A program made the position numbers and the translations under genes. Under the pieces are notes generated by a model. It ran no database searches, was not told the origin of the DNA, and saw only the letters and a program-made list of their open reading frames with translations. Positions 15,668 to 24,332 of a DNA stretch of 24,333 nucleotides are shown here, piece by piece. Position 1 is the stretch's first letter. Each line of letters starts with the position of its first letter. The stretch comes from Bacillota bacterium (GTDB lineage Bacteria; Bacillota; Clostridia; Clostridiales; Clostridiaceae): positions 1-24,333 of the forward strand of contig JAEZKY010000060.1 in assembly GCA_023435985.1 (NCBI GenBank), in the 5' to 3' direction.

Positions 15668-16066
15668 ATCTAAGTTCTCTCCTTCATTTATATAATTTCC
15701 AATTCTATTTCTATACCATTTCCTATAAGTCTATTTTACTACATGAAATCCTTTAACTTCCATACTTAAAATTTACAAAACTGTCTTCTCTTTTTTGTGA
15801 AATAATATAAAAAACCATCAAAAAAGAAAAAAGGAAAGCCAAAAGCTTTCCTCCCAAACTGTGCATTGTAAATTGTTCACTGTATAAGTATCCCTTTAAT
15901 GCTTTTGAATGCTTGCCTCTCCCCCAAATGTACTTATTAGAACTCAACATATCATCTCCAACTAAAAATACCTATTCCTTAAATTTTCTCTATATCTTAT
16001 TGTACTTTCTTTATTCCTGTCTATATAGTATAATTTATATACATTTTCAGCGGAGGTGATATACTT
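15668..16066. other. Divergent intergenic region between msmX and the PuuD-like gene
   Basis: This 399-bp region holds a plus-strand TATAAT (16029-16034) for the PuuD-like gene. On the minus strand, TAGACA (16023-16018), 18 bp, TAAGAT (15999-15994) is a promoter candidate, and a strong terminator-like hairpin lies at 15821-15852. A 65-codon minus-strand frame (15753-15950) has a GGAG site, but the hairpin and U-tract lie inside it. A full-length protein product is therefore doubtful. Its middle (15865-15895) resembles low-complexity intergenic repeats. Confidence 0.45.
15821..15852 (-). terminator. Strong intrinsic terminator upstream of msmX (possible attenuator)
   Basis: AGGAAAGC (minus reading from 15852) and GCTTTCCT form a perfect 8-bp stem with a 5-nt loop. 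A TTTTTCTTTTT tract follows (15831-15821). The only minus-strand genes nearby start downstream, at 15667, so the hairpin would end a short RNA of about 165 nt or attenuate the msmX transcript. Confidence 0.7.
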
Positions 16067-16813
16067 ATGAAAAAACCTATTATCGGTATAAACTCTAGTC
16101 GGCTTATAAGACAAGATACTCCTTATTCTCATTCTGTTATGGAATCTATCAGTAATGATTATGTAGAATCAGTAATTAGAGCTGGTGGAATTCCTATTAT
16201 ACTTCCTATTCTTTCTGATGAGGAGTCTATCAGACAGCAAATTGAAACTCTTGATGGGGTTATACTTTCTGGCGGAATAGATGTGAATCCTTTACTTTAT
16301 AATGAAGAACCATCTCCTAAATTAGGATTCATATTTCCTGAAAAAGATGATTTTGACCTTTTAATAGCAAAAATTGCTTATGAATTTAATAAACCAATTC
16401 TTGCTATATGCCGAGGACATCAAATTTTGAACGTGGCTTTTGGAGGAACTTTATATCAAGATTTATCAGATATGGAGGGGTGCTATATTAAACATCAGCA
16501 ACAAACCAAAAATGGTGCTGCAACTCATACATTAAATATTCTCGAGGATTCAATTTTACATGATGTTTTAGGTACGTCTATTATCAGCAATACTTTTCAT
16601 CATCAGGCAATAAAAGATTTAGCTCCTGGTTTTAAGGTTACTGCTTATTCTAAAGATAATGTAATTGAAGCTATTGAAAGCCTAGATAAGACATTTGTCG
16701 TTGGTGTTCAATTTCATCCAGAAATTATGACTGCTTATAATGATGAAAATATGCTTAGATTATTTAAAGCATTTATAAATGCTTCATCAAATAATATGAT
16801 AAAGAAAAAATAA
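16067..16813 (+). CDS. PuuD-like gamma-glutamyl-GABA hydrolase (peptidase C26 family)
   Basis: This is a class I glutamine-amidotransferase-like hydrolase that cleaves gamma-glutamyl amide bonds in the cytosol, as PuuD does for gamma-glutamyl-GABA in putrescine breakdown. The nucleophile Cys115 lies in AICRGHQ, and His217 with Glu219 complete the triad in VQFHPE. SGGIDVNP (68-75) is the oxyanion and substrate loop of the C26 family. The length of 248 is normal. GGAGGTGAT precedes the ATG by about 7 bases. No other putrescine-pathway gene is adjacent, so the physiological substrate is uncertain. Other gamma-glutamyl amides are possible. It ends in a shared hairpin against the subtilase genes. 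Confidence 0.9.
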   Translation: MKKPIIGINSSRLIRQDTPYSHSVMESISNDYVESVIRAGGIPIILPILSDEESIRQQIETLDGVILSGGIDVNPLLYNEEPSPKLGFIFPEKDDFDLLIAKIAYEFNKPILAICRGHQILNVAFGGTLYQDLSDMEGCYIKHQQQTKNGAATHTLNILEDSILHDVLGTSIISNTFHHQAIKDLAPGFKVTAYSKDNVIEAIESLDKTFVVGVQFHPEIMTAYNDENMLRLFKAFINASSNNMIKKK

Positions 16814-16822
16814 AAAAATAAC

Positions 16823-16885
16823 TTAAAATCTAAAATAATGCATTAATATATACTTTATTTATTAATGTATATTCTAAGATTTTAA
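16823..16885. terminator. Bidirectional terminator between the PuuD-like and subtilase genes
   Basis: TTAAAATCT (16823-16831) pairs with 16877-16885 and CATTAATA (16841-16848) with 16860-16867, forming a long interrupted hairpin. The plus side is followed by T-rich sequence (16886-16917). The minus side is followed by TTATTTTTTTATTTTTT, a strong tract. It can end both convergent transcripts. Confidence 0.8.
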
Positions 16886-16939
16886 ATTATTTGTTTTAAT
16901 TTCTTTATTATTTTTTCTCATATTCAATTTTATAAATAT

Positions 16940-18658
16940 CTATATCATATTTTGAAATACCTTTACTATACTTAATATACCATATCCCCACTGCGGATTT
17001 GGATATATATCTCCCCCCCTTTGAACTGCACCTCTTTGTATATACGTTTTTATAGTTTGTGAATATATATTAGGATCATTTCCTTCAACAATTCCCCATT
17101 GAAATAGCATTGTGCATGCTCCTGCCAGTATAGCTGCTGACACACTTGTTCCATTAACAATGGCCGTTGTGTTATTTGGGGCCGTAGTTAATGCATTTAC
17201 TCCTCCTGCAGCAACATCTATTCTATCAATATATTCCTCCAGAAACGCCATTCCAGAATACTCTAAAATATTATTATTATTTTGATTATATGCTGCAGCT
17301 GTAATTGAATAGGTTGATGCACTCGGATTTGTGATTGTTCCATAAGGGTCTGAAGGAATAAATCCAGTTCCCCCAATACTTAATCCTACACCAGGTATCC
17401 ATGCATTATACCTTCCATCTAAAATTAACTCTCCTGTCAATCTAAATTTCCAAATTCCTTCCTTTATATTACTGAATCTGATAGTATATGACTGTTCTCC
17501 TGTAAGCTCTTCTGGAAAGTATGAATTAATTATTATTGGTGTATTTTCAAAAACAAAGGAATAGGTACTTATACCTTTAATTTCCGGTCTTATTCTTCCA
17601 GTATTTTCTCCTGAAGGTGATATAATTTCTAGAGACATTATATTAGGTGAATCAACCCAAATCTCAGCTATATTATTTTTTTGCTCTGGTGCCATATATA
17701 ATTGTATTACTCTCGAGTCATTAACTTGTGGTATTACACCAGAAGCATGACATCCAATGGCACCTTGATTTCCTGTTCCTGTAACTATAGCTATCCCACT
17801 ATGACTAGATATTGAATCCATATATTGTTCCAGAATCCCATCCCCTTTATGACTGCCTAAATTACTTCCAAGAGGAAAATATATAACCAATGGCTTATTG
17901 CTATTTAAGGAATATTTATATAAAAAATCTAGTGCTGGAAAGATGGCAAATAAGTCAAATACAGGAATACTAAATCCAAAGTTCATCATAACTTTAATGG
18001 ATTGTATTAACTTAATTATTATAAAATCACATTCTGGCGCAATCCCCTTTAAATTAGGGTTTATCCCCCTTGCCCCAATGATTCCAGCCATATTTGTACC
18101 ATGGCCAATTTCATCTCTACTAGGCACTATTTCATAGGGTGATTTTCCTTCATTAGAAGCCTTTATAGCCTCTTGTATTTTATTTTTATCATAAACTGTT
18201 CCGTATGGAACAATGTTTCCTTCTTCTATATTAGTAGATTGTATTGTTTGATCCCATATATACTCTATTCTTGTCTCTCCATTTTCCTTCATAAATTCTC
18301 TATTAAGGTAATCAATTCCTGTATCAATAATAGCTACGGTAACCCCTCTACCTGTTAACCTTAATGGCAGCTCTAACTGCAAAAAATCTGCTCCAGAAGC
18401 TTTAACTGGTGATATTTCCTGAAGAGTAAATATATCTATCTGAGCAACAAATACTACAGTTGAAAAAATTGCTCCTTGAATATTTAATTGCTCTTCCTTA
18501 TTAGTAGATACGATAGCATATTTATCATTAATTATTGTCACAAAATATCCTGGCTGCTTTGAAATTTCCTCCTCAATGTTCCCTTCATATTGAACAACAT
18601 AATGATAATAATTAGGATCAGAAAATATATTAGGAGGTACTCTATAATTCCCTTTCAT
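16940..18658 (-). CDS. Csp-like subtilisin family (S8) serine protease, second of a pair
   Basis: This S8 serine protease resembles the clostridial Csp germination proteases, which in C. perfringens activate the cortex hydrolase pro-SleC in the spore. The triad is complete: Asp112 (IIDTGID), His186 (GHGTNMAG) and Ser505 (NGTSVSAA), with the oxyanion Asn297 (GTGNQG). There is no signal peptide. An N-terminal prodomain-like region spans about 1-85, and a jelly-roll-like insertion lies near 310-440, as in CspB. The length of 572 fits that group. Its ATG directly follows the stop codon of the previous protease gene (TAAATG), and the GGGGGAG ribosome site lies within that gene's end, so the two are translationally coupled. 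No sleC or cspC-like third gene is in the window. Export or spore location is inferred. Confidence 0.88.
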   Translation of the reverse strand: MKGNYRVPPNIFSDPNYYHYVVQYEGNIEEEISKQPGYFVTIINDKYAIVSTNKEEQLNIQGAIFSTVVFVAQIDIFTLQEISPVKASGADFLQLELPLRLTGRGVTVAIIDTGIDYLNREFMKENGETRIEYIWDQTIQSTNIEEGNIVPYGTVYDKNKIQEAIKASNEGKSPYEIVPSRDEIGHGTNMAGIIGARGINPNLKGIAPECDFIIIKLIQSIKVMMNFGFSIPVFDLFAIFPALDFLYKYSLNSNKPLVIYFPLGSNLGSHKGDGILEQYMDSISSHSGIAIVTGTGNQGAIGCHASGVIPQVNDSRVIQLYMAPEQKNNIAEIWVDSPNIMSLEIISPSGENTGRIRPEIKGISTYSFVFENTPIIINSYFPEELTGEQSYTIRFSNIKEGIWKFRLTGELILDGRYNAWIPGVGLSIGGTGFIPSDPYGTITNPSASTYSITAAAYNQNNNNILEYSGMAFLEEYIDRIDVAAGGVNALTTAPNNTTAIVNGTSVSAAILAGACTMLFQWGIVEGNDPNIYSQTIKTYIQRGAVQRGGDIYPNPQWGYGILSIVKVFQNMI

Positions 18659-20494
18659 TTAACTCCCCCTGTCTCTTCCCTTTGGAATTCTTATAAATAG
18701 ATCATTAATACAATATTCATTATATTCACAACCATTATCTTTATTATTAAAATTATAGCTGAGTTCTCCCCGTGCTCTATATATTCCTCCTATAATATTA
18801 AAAATACCAAGCAAGTCAAAATCTCCATATCCGCTTTCCCTTGTAGGATATCTATTAGTTTGATTTCTGTTTGCACCGTATAGTATATATGTTCTAACCT
18901 TCTTTGTATACATAGTTGAATCATTCCCATCTACTATTCCCCATTGCAATAAAAGTACACAAGCACCAGCAACTATTGCAGTTGCTGCTGAACTACCTGA
19001 AAATGTTGTAGTTCCACCTGAAGTCTTTGTTGTTAAAATATTTACTCCTATTGTTGAAATATCAGGATTAATTACACCATTTGTATTGAACCCTTTCCCT
19101 GAAGCCGCAATCAAAGCATTATTATTTCCATAGTAAGCAACTGTAACTACATTTAAAGCCTCAGATGGCATAGTCAATGTATTAAAAGGATCTGATTCAA
19201 GAAATATAGTATTTTCAGGTAGAGTGTTCTTTGGTGGAAGCCATATATCATATCTTCCACTAATTATATAATCACCAATTAAATTCAAGCTCCATATTCC
19301 AGGTTTTATATTAGTAAATTCAATGCTTATTACTTCATGCCCCGTAAAATGTTCTGGATTATAATATTTAACTAACATCTGTGTATCTAAAAAAACAAAC
19401 TTAACTGGCTGAATTTTATTTATCTGAGCTTGAATAACTGATGAGGCTTCTCCTGTTGGAGAAATTACATTTATTGAAGCAATATTAGGTCTTCGTATCC
19501 AAATATAAATGTGAAAGATTTTTATTTCTCTTGGTATTCTTAAATCTATTACTTTTACATCTCCCACATTTTTAATGTATCCTGATGCATGTCCTTGCGA
19601 ATCGCCCTCGTTGCCTACTCCACACACTAAACATATACCTCTATTATTCCCAAGAGATGTTACATACCTAGAAATTAAATTATAACCATCATGGCTTCCT
19701 TCAGTACTTCCAGCACCAAGACAAATAACCATAGGCTGTCTTCGCTCTATTGCTACCTTTCTTAAGTACTCCAATCCACTTACAATTTCAGATGCATTGT
19801 ATACTGGGATATCCGGAATTCCATTTGCCTTTAGTTCCGACTTAAAATTACTCGATTCAAAAAGCTTAACAATAACAAAGTCACTTTCATTTGCAATTCC
19901 TTGAAATTCTTTATTATTTCCACGTGCTCCTATAATTCCTGCAACTTTAGTCCCATGTCCAATTTCATCTCTTGATGGTACAATTTTATATGGATCCCCC
20001 TTATTTCTGTAAGCCTTTATAGCATTATTAATTTGTTCATTTGAATAAATTTGGCCAATGTATACAGCTTCATTATTACTATTTGCAATTGTTTGATCCC
20101 ATATATTTACAATTCTTGATGTATCATCTTCTCTCATAAACTCATCATTTAAATAATCTATTCCTGTATCAACTATTCCAATCAATACATTCCTTCCATT
20201 CAAGTCTAAATACGGATTAATTTTTATATTATTTATATTATCAACAGACGATGGTGAAATATCTTGCAAGACATACTTAATTCTAAAATCATAAAAAACA
20301 ATCTCTGGAACATCAATTAAGAGTTTGTCAAAATCTTTTTCTTGTACTGATATCACTCCAATAGTATCTGTAATCACATCACCACAAGCATAAGATATAC
20401 TATCTATCTTCTTTTTGAAATCCCCTTTATATTCTATTAAATAGTTTGCTGTGTTTGGATCGTAATATGAATTACATTTACGTAAAGCAGCCAT
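18659..20494 (-). CDS. Csp-like subtilisin family (S8) serine protease, first of a pair
   Basis: This is a paralogue of the next gene, with the same Csp-like layout: a prodomain-like N-terminus to about residue 85, a catalytic domain split by a jelly-roll-like insertion, and no signal peptide. Asp109 (IVDTGID), His180 (GHGTKVAG), Asn295 (GVGNEG) and Ser502 (SGSSAATA) form a full triad. The nucleophile motif is GSS rather than the usual GTS. Shared blocks include WDQTI, KIVPSRDEIGHGT and GACVLLLQWGIVDGND. The 611 residues carry an extra C-terminal tail of about 40 residues with two cysteines (GCEYNEYC) that the partner lacks. AGGAG lies 7 bases upstream of the ATG. The spacer upstream has TATAAT (20534-20529) but no good -35. 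I saw no convincing sporulation-sigma promoter. Confidence 0.88.
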   Translation of the reverse strand: MAALRKCNSYYDPNTANYLIEYKGDFKKKIDSISYACGDVITDTIGVISVQEKDFDKLLIDVPEIVFYDFRIKYVLQDISPSSVDNINNIKINPYLDLNGRNVLIGIVDTGIDYLNDEFMREDDTSRIVNIWDQTIANSNNEAVYIGQIYSNEQINNAIKAYRNKGDPYKIVPSRDEIGHGTKVAGIIGARGNNKEFQGIANESDFVIVKLFESSNFKSELKANGIPDIPVYNASEIVSGLEYLRKVAIERRQPMVICLGAGSTEGSHDGYNLISRYVTSLGNNRGICLVCGVGNEGDSQGHASGYIKNVGDVKVIDLRIPREIKIFHIYIWIRRPNIASINVISPTGEASSVIQAQINKIQPVKFVFLDTQMLVKYYNPEHFTGHEVISIEFTNIKPGIWSLNLIGDYIISGRYDIWLPPKNTLPENTIFLESDPFNTLTMPSEALNVVTVAYYGNNNALIAASGKGFNTNGVINPDISTIGVNILTTKTSGGTTTFSGSSAATAIVAGACVLLLQWGIVDGNDSTMYTKKVRTYILYGANRNQTNRYPTRESGYGDFDLLGIFNIIGGIYRARGELSYNFNNKDNGCEYNEYCINDLFIRIPKGRDRGS

Positions 20495-20664
20495 ATTTAA
20501 CTCCTAATATTACTTGCATTCATTCAATATTATATATATTTTTATTTTGTTTATTTGATGATTAAATTTAATATACAGCTAATCACTTCTTAAGAGATTT
20601 AAAAGTTTATCTAATTTCACTTCATAATAAGTTTTAATTAATGATACATGAAGTTGTTTACTAA

Positions 20665-20707
20665 ATTTAAAAAAGACTATCAAGAATTAAAATCTCTGAT
20701 AGCCTTT
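20665..20707 (-). terminator. Terminator of the RND efflux operon
   Basis: TGATAGCCTTT (20697-20707) and AAAGACTATCA (20672-20682) form an 11-bp stem with a G-U pair that is valid on the minus strand. It ends in a TTTTTT tract. It lies 14 bp after the permease stop. Confidence 0.88.
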
Positions 20708-20720
20708 ATACCCTATATTT

Positions 20721-23700
20721 TTATAAATTTAAATTTTCATCTTTATCCTCTTCTACTTCTAATAATTTTTTAGCACGAATTTTTTTGTTAAATATATTCT
20801 GTACATCATTAAGCACTGTGTACATAATTGGTACTACAAATAAAGTTAATATTGTGGAAGTAATCAATCCACCAATTACTGCTTCAGCCATTGGGGCACG
20901 CATCTCTGATCCCATACCATTAGACACAGCTAAAGGAATCATACCAAATATCATAGCCAAAGTGGTCATAACTATTGGACGTAACCTTATTAAACCTGCT
21001 TGTTTAATAGCTTCTTCTCTTTCCATCCCCTCATCAATTCTTTGTTTTGCAGCATCTACAAGCAGTATTCCATTCTTGGCAACTAAGCCCATAAGCATTA
21101 TTATACCAATTATAGACATTAAACTTAATTGAGTCTTACAAATAAATAAACCTAAAACAGCTCCAATAATCGCAAGTGGCAAAGCGAATAATATTGATAT
21201 AGGATCAACAAAGCTTTCAAATTGTGCCGCCATAACTAGGTATAAGAATAAAGCTGCCATAGCCATTGCTTGTTCTAAACTGCCAAGACTACTAGTCATA
21301 GAACCAGCTGTTCCTCCTAAAGATACTGAAATGTCTTCTGGCTTATCCATTTGAGTTTGAATCTTTTTCATAAATGAGTTCATAAAGGTACCTGAAGCTG
21401 TTCCTGAAATATTACAAGAAATCTGCAATTCTGCCTGCCTATCATATCTTGTTAATTGTGCCGAAGCTGTTGCAAAAACTTGTTTAGTCACTTCAGATAA
21501 AGGAATCAACTTATTATTTGTGCCCGAAACATAAACTTGTTTAAGACTATCAAGGCTTGATCGTTGATCATTTTCTAAATATAGTACTACATCATCCATA
21601 TTCTTTCCATCATCATATTTAGTTACAGTTGTACCATTAAATAAAGTCTTCAAGGCACTTGCTGCATCTGAACTGCTAACTCCCAAATCTGCTGCTTTAT
21701 CACGATCTACCGTTAACTCTATTTCTGGAAGACCTGATTTATCATTAGTACTTATTTCTCTTACTCCTGACTCTTTAGCCAGTTCTTCTTTTACCTTTTC
21801 GCCAAAGGCTTGAACCTCTTCTCTATTTTCACCAATAAGCTCAAAAGTTGCATCTTTAGAGGTTCTTCCACCACTTGCCATTGAAGCGGCTGCCACTGAT
21901 ACCTGCGTTCCAGGAATTCCTTGTAACTGTCTACTAAGATTTCCTGCAAAGGTTCTTGAATTTTCCTTACGGCTGTTTTTATCTACTAATTCTATTTTGA
22001 CTGTTGAACTACTTTTTGATACTGTAGTATACAGTCCTTGTACTTCTGGATTCTTGTTAATAATAGCTTCAATCTGTTTAACTTTTTCTGATGCATTATC
22101 CAAGGTTATTCCAGAATCAAAACTTGTACTTACAGTTACCTGATTATTATCTGTTGAAGGCATCATAGTAAAGCCAAGCGCCGAGATAAGTGTAGTACTA
22201 GCTACAAACATAGCTACTGCAATAACTATGATTATTAATCTATTATGAAGCGAAATAGCCAAAAGCTTTGAATATCCATGAGCTAAAGAATCAAATTTCT
22301 TATTAAATCCCTTAAAGAATTTACCAAGAATATTTTCTTTCTTCTTCTTTTTTATTCTGAGCATTTTAGATGACATCATGGGTACAAGTGTAAAGGACAC
22401 AAGTAGTGAAACTGCCATACTAAAAACAACTGTAAGTCCAAATTGGAAAAAGTATCTTCCAATTGTTCCCGTTACCATTGATACTGGTAAGAATACTGAA
22501 ATAACAGCTGAAGTTGTTGCTATTACGGCAAATCCAATTTCCGAGGTAGCATCTCTAGCTGCCTCCCTTGGAGATTTCCCCATATGCAGATGCCGTACAA
22601 TATTTTCTATAACAACTATAGCATCATCAATTAAAAGTCCTACTGCTACTGATAATGCCATTAACGTCATTGTATTTAGTGAAAAAGCCTGAACTTTCAT
22701 ACAAATAAAAGTGGTTATAATTGATATTGGAAGTGAAATTGCACTTATAAGGGTACTCTCCCATTCATTTAAGAATAAGAATACAATTATAACTGCTAAT
22801 ATACATCCATCTCGCATGGTTTCTAAAACACTATCTATTGTACTTTGTATTGATATTGAATCATCACTAACAACATCAACATGCACACCTTTAGGCAAAG
22901 TGGATTTAAGTTTGTTTAAAGTCTTTTTAACATCATCTGCCAATTGAACAGTGTTAGAACCAGATTGCTTCACTATATCAATACCAATTGCTGGTTTTCC
23001 ATCATAATAAGCGTAACTGCTTCTATCTGCAACTCCATCCTCAACCTCTGCAATATCTTTTACTCTGATTTCTGTACCATTTCTATTAGCTATTAAAATA
23101 TTTTTAAAATCATCAACTTTTTTTATCTTACTGCTTATTTTAAGAGATATTTCATTATCTTTATCAGTAATTTTTCCAGTTGACTCATCAACATTATCTT
23201 TTTTAATTGCATTTGATACATCAGTTGTTGTGAGACCATATTGTAATAATTTATTATTATCCAATTTTATATGAATTTCTCTTGTATCCTCACCGGATAC
23301 ATTTACTGCTCCTATACCAGATACTGTATACAACTTCTTTTCGATTGTATCAACTACATCCGATAATTGCTCATTATCATCAAGACCATAAACAGCAACA
23401 GATAAAATTGACGATGCTGATGAATCGAATTTAGAAATAATAGGTGTATCTATATCGCTTGGTAATCCTCTTAAACTTGATACCTTATCTCTAACTTCTT
23501 GTGCTGCAACTTCCGGATCTTTATCTAGATCAAATTGTATCATGGTCATGGATCTTCCTTCAGTTATGTTGGATGTTATATGACTGACTCCTGAAATTTC
23601 TCCAACTGCATCTTCTACTGATTTTGTTATATTGGTTTCCATATCTTCTGGAGACGCTCCGGTCTCTGTAATTGAAACTGAAACCGTAGCATTTTCTGCT

Positions 23701-23816
23701 TCTGGCATATCATTAACTACTAATCTTTCATAACATGTCATACCTACAATAGCCATGACTAGCATGATAACTGTTATAAATACTGGCCTTTTAATACTAA
23801 CATTTGCTACCTTCAT
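20721..23816 (-). CDS. RND-family efflux permease (AcrB/SwrC-like)
   Basis: This is a proton-driven inner-membrane exporter of the hydrophobe/amphiphile RND family. The 1031 residues show the duplicated layout. TM1 is at about 11-28. A large extracytoplasmic loop follows at 30-330, then TMs 2-6. After a basic loop (KKKKKENILGKF) come a second TM and a second large loop. A last helix bundle ends near 1000. The proton-relay pair Asp397-Asp398 lies in AVGLLIDDAIVVIEN (391-405). The second half carries PLAIIGAVLGL and LMGLVAKNGILLVD. In a Gram-positive cell such pumps (for example SwrC/YerP of B. subtilis) work without an outer-membrane channel, exporting drugs, surfactant lipopeptides or fatty compounds. 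AGGAGGGAC precedes the ATG, overlapping the stop of the adaptor gene 12 nt upstream. Substrate unknown. Confidence 0.93.
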   Translation of the reverse strand: MKVANVSIKRPVFITVIMLVMAIVGMTCYERLVVNDMPEAENATVSVSITETGASPEDMETNITKSVEDAVGEISGVSHITSNITEGRSMTMIQFDLDKDPEVAAQEVRDKVSSLRGLPSDIDTPIISKFDSSASSILSVAVYGLDDNEQLSDVVDTIEKKLYTVSGIGAVNVSGEDTREIHIKLDNNKLLQYGLTTTDVSNAIKKDNVDESTGKITDKDNEISLKISSKIKKVDDFKNILIANRNGTEIRVKDIAEVEDGVADRSSYAYYDGKPAIGIDIVKQSGSNTVQLADDVKKTLNKLKSTLPKGVHVDVVSDDSISIQSTIDSVLETMRDGCILAVIIVFLFLNEWESTLISAISLPISIITTFICMKVQAFSLNTMTLMALSVAVGLLIDDAIVVIENIVRHLHMGKSPREAARDATSEIGFAVIATTSAVISVFLPVSMVTGTIGRYFFQFGLTVVFSMAVSLLVSFTLVPMMSSKMLRIKKKKKENILGKFFKGFNKKFDSLAHGYSKLLAISLHNRLIIIVIAVAMFVASTTLISALGFTMMPSTDNNQVTVSTSFDSGITLDNASEKVKQIEAIINKNPEVQGLYTTVSKSSSTVKIELVDKNSRKENSRTFAGNLSRQLQGIPGTQVSVAAASMASGGRTSKDATFELIGENREEVQAFGEKVKEELAKESGVREISTNDKSGLPEIELTVDRDKAADLGVSSSDAASALKTLFNGTTVTKYDDGKNMDDVVLYLENDQRSSLDSLKQVYVSGTNNKLIPLSEVTKQVFATASAQLTRYDRQAELQISCNISGTASGTFMNSFMKKIQTQMDKPEDISVSLGGTAGSMTSSLGSLEQAMAMAALFLYLVMAAQFESFVDPISILFALPLAIIGAVLGLFICKTQLSLMSIIGIIMLMGLVAKNGILLVDAAKQRIDEGMEREEAIKQAGLIRLRPIVMTTLAMIFGMIPLAVSNGMGSEMRAPMAEAVIGGLITSTILTLFVVPIMYTVLNDVQNIFNKKIRAKKLLEVEEDKDENLNL

Positions 23817-23828
23817 CTATTGTCCCTC

Positions 23829-24332
23829 CTACTTAGACGCTGTGTTTTCTGTACTGTCATCTTGTTTAACCACTGCGTCTATTTCATCACCATCTTGAAG
23901 AGTACTTATATTTGAAGTAATTATTTGATCGCCATCGTTAATGCCGGATGTTATCTCCACATTATTATCATCAGTTTCACCAATAGCAACCTTTGTCTTC
24001 TTTGCTGTTCCATTATCATTTATAAATACTGAATAATCTCCTTCATTTCCAACTAAAGCATTTACTGGCACACTAATCACATCTGTTGTTTGATCACTAA
24101 CTAAAGTCACTTTTCCATATACGCCTGGTAATAACGCTTTATCATCATTACTTATTTTAACCTTAACATTAAAAACTCTAGATGTTGCATCTGCTGATAA
24201 ATCAATATTTCCTACAACACCATCATATGTTGTATCACTTCCCTCAATCGTAACTGTAGCTGCTTGCCCAGTTTTTACTCCACTTATTTTTTCCTGTGGT
24301 ACCTGTATTGTTGCATATACAGATGATATATC
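23829..24332 (-). CDS. HlyD-family efflux adaptor (membrane fusion protein), C-terminal part (partial)
   Basis: This is the periplasmic-adaptor-type partner of the RND permease; in a Gram-positive it sits on the outer face of the membrane. The open frame continues to the right window edge. The apparent start at 24110 is a GTG codon inside VYGKVTLVSDQT, so the N-terminus, with its lipoyl and hairpin domains, lies outside the window. The visible ~167 residues form the beta-barrel domain (GQAATVTIEGSDTTYDGVVG) and the membrane-proximal domain (PVNALVGNEGDYSVFI, then KKTKVAIGETDDNNVEI). They end with an acidic, Ser/Thr-rich tail. It is the first gene of a two-gene operon, ending in TAG 12 nt before the permease start. 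Confidence 0.9.
   Translation of the reverse strand, partial: DISSVYATIQVPQEKISGVKTGQAATVTIEGSDTTYDGVVGNIDLSADATSRVFNVKVKISNDDKALLPGVYGKVTLVSDQTTDVISVPVNALVGNEGDYSVFINDNGTAKKTKVAIGETDDNNVEITSGINDGDQIITSNISTLQDGDEIDAVVKQDDSTENTASK

Noticed and set aside
15753..15950. 65-codon minus-strand frame with a hydrophobic segment and a GGAG site
   Set aside because: A strong terminator hairpin and U-tract lie inside the frame, and the middle resembles repeat-derived sequence, so a full-length protein is unlikely. Kept only as a possible leader or RNA.
15853..15990. T-box riboswitch upstream of msmX
   Set aside because: The conserved T-box sequence with GGNACCGCG is absent.
20619..20655. ACTTCAT/ATGAAGT inverted repeat upstream of the first subtilase
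   Set aside because: Only 7 bp of stem with a 22-nt loop; not distinguishable from chance.
20495..20664. Sporulation-sigma (E, G or K) promoter for the Csp-like pair
   Set aside because: I found no -35/-10 pair at correct spacing. ATATT with CATCAAAT occurs, but only 9 bp apart.
24108..24110. Start codon for a 93-residue protein at the right edge
   Set aside because: It is a GTG within a frame that continues to the window edge with adaptor-protein sequence, so it is an internal valine.
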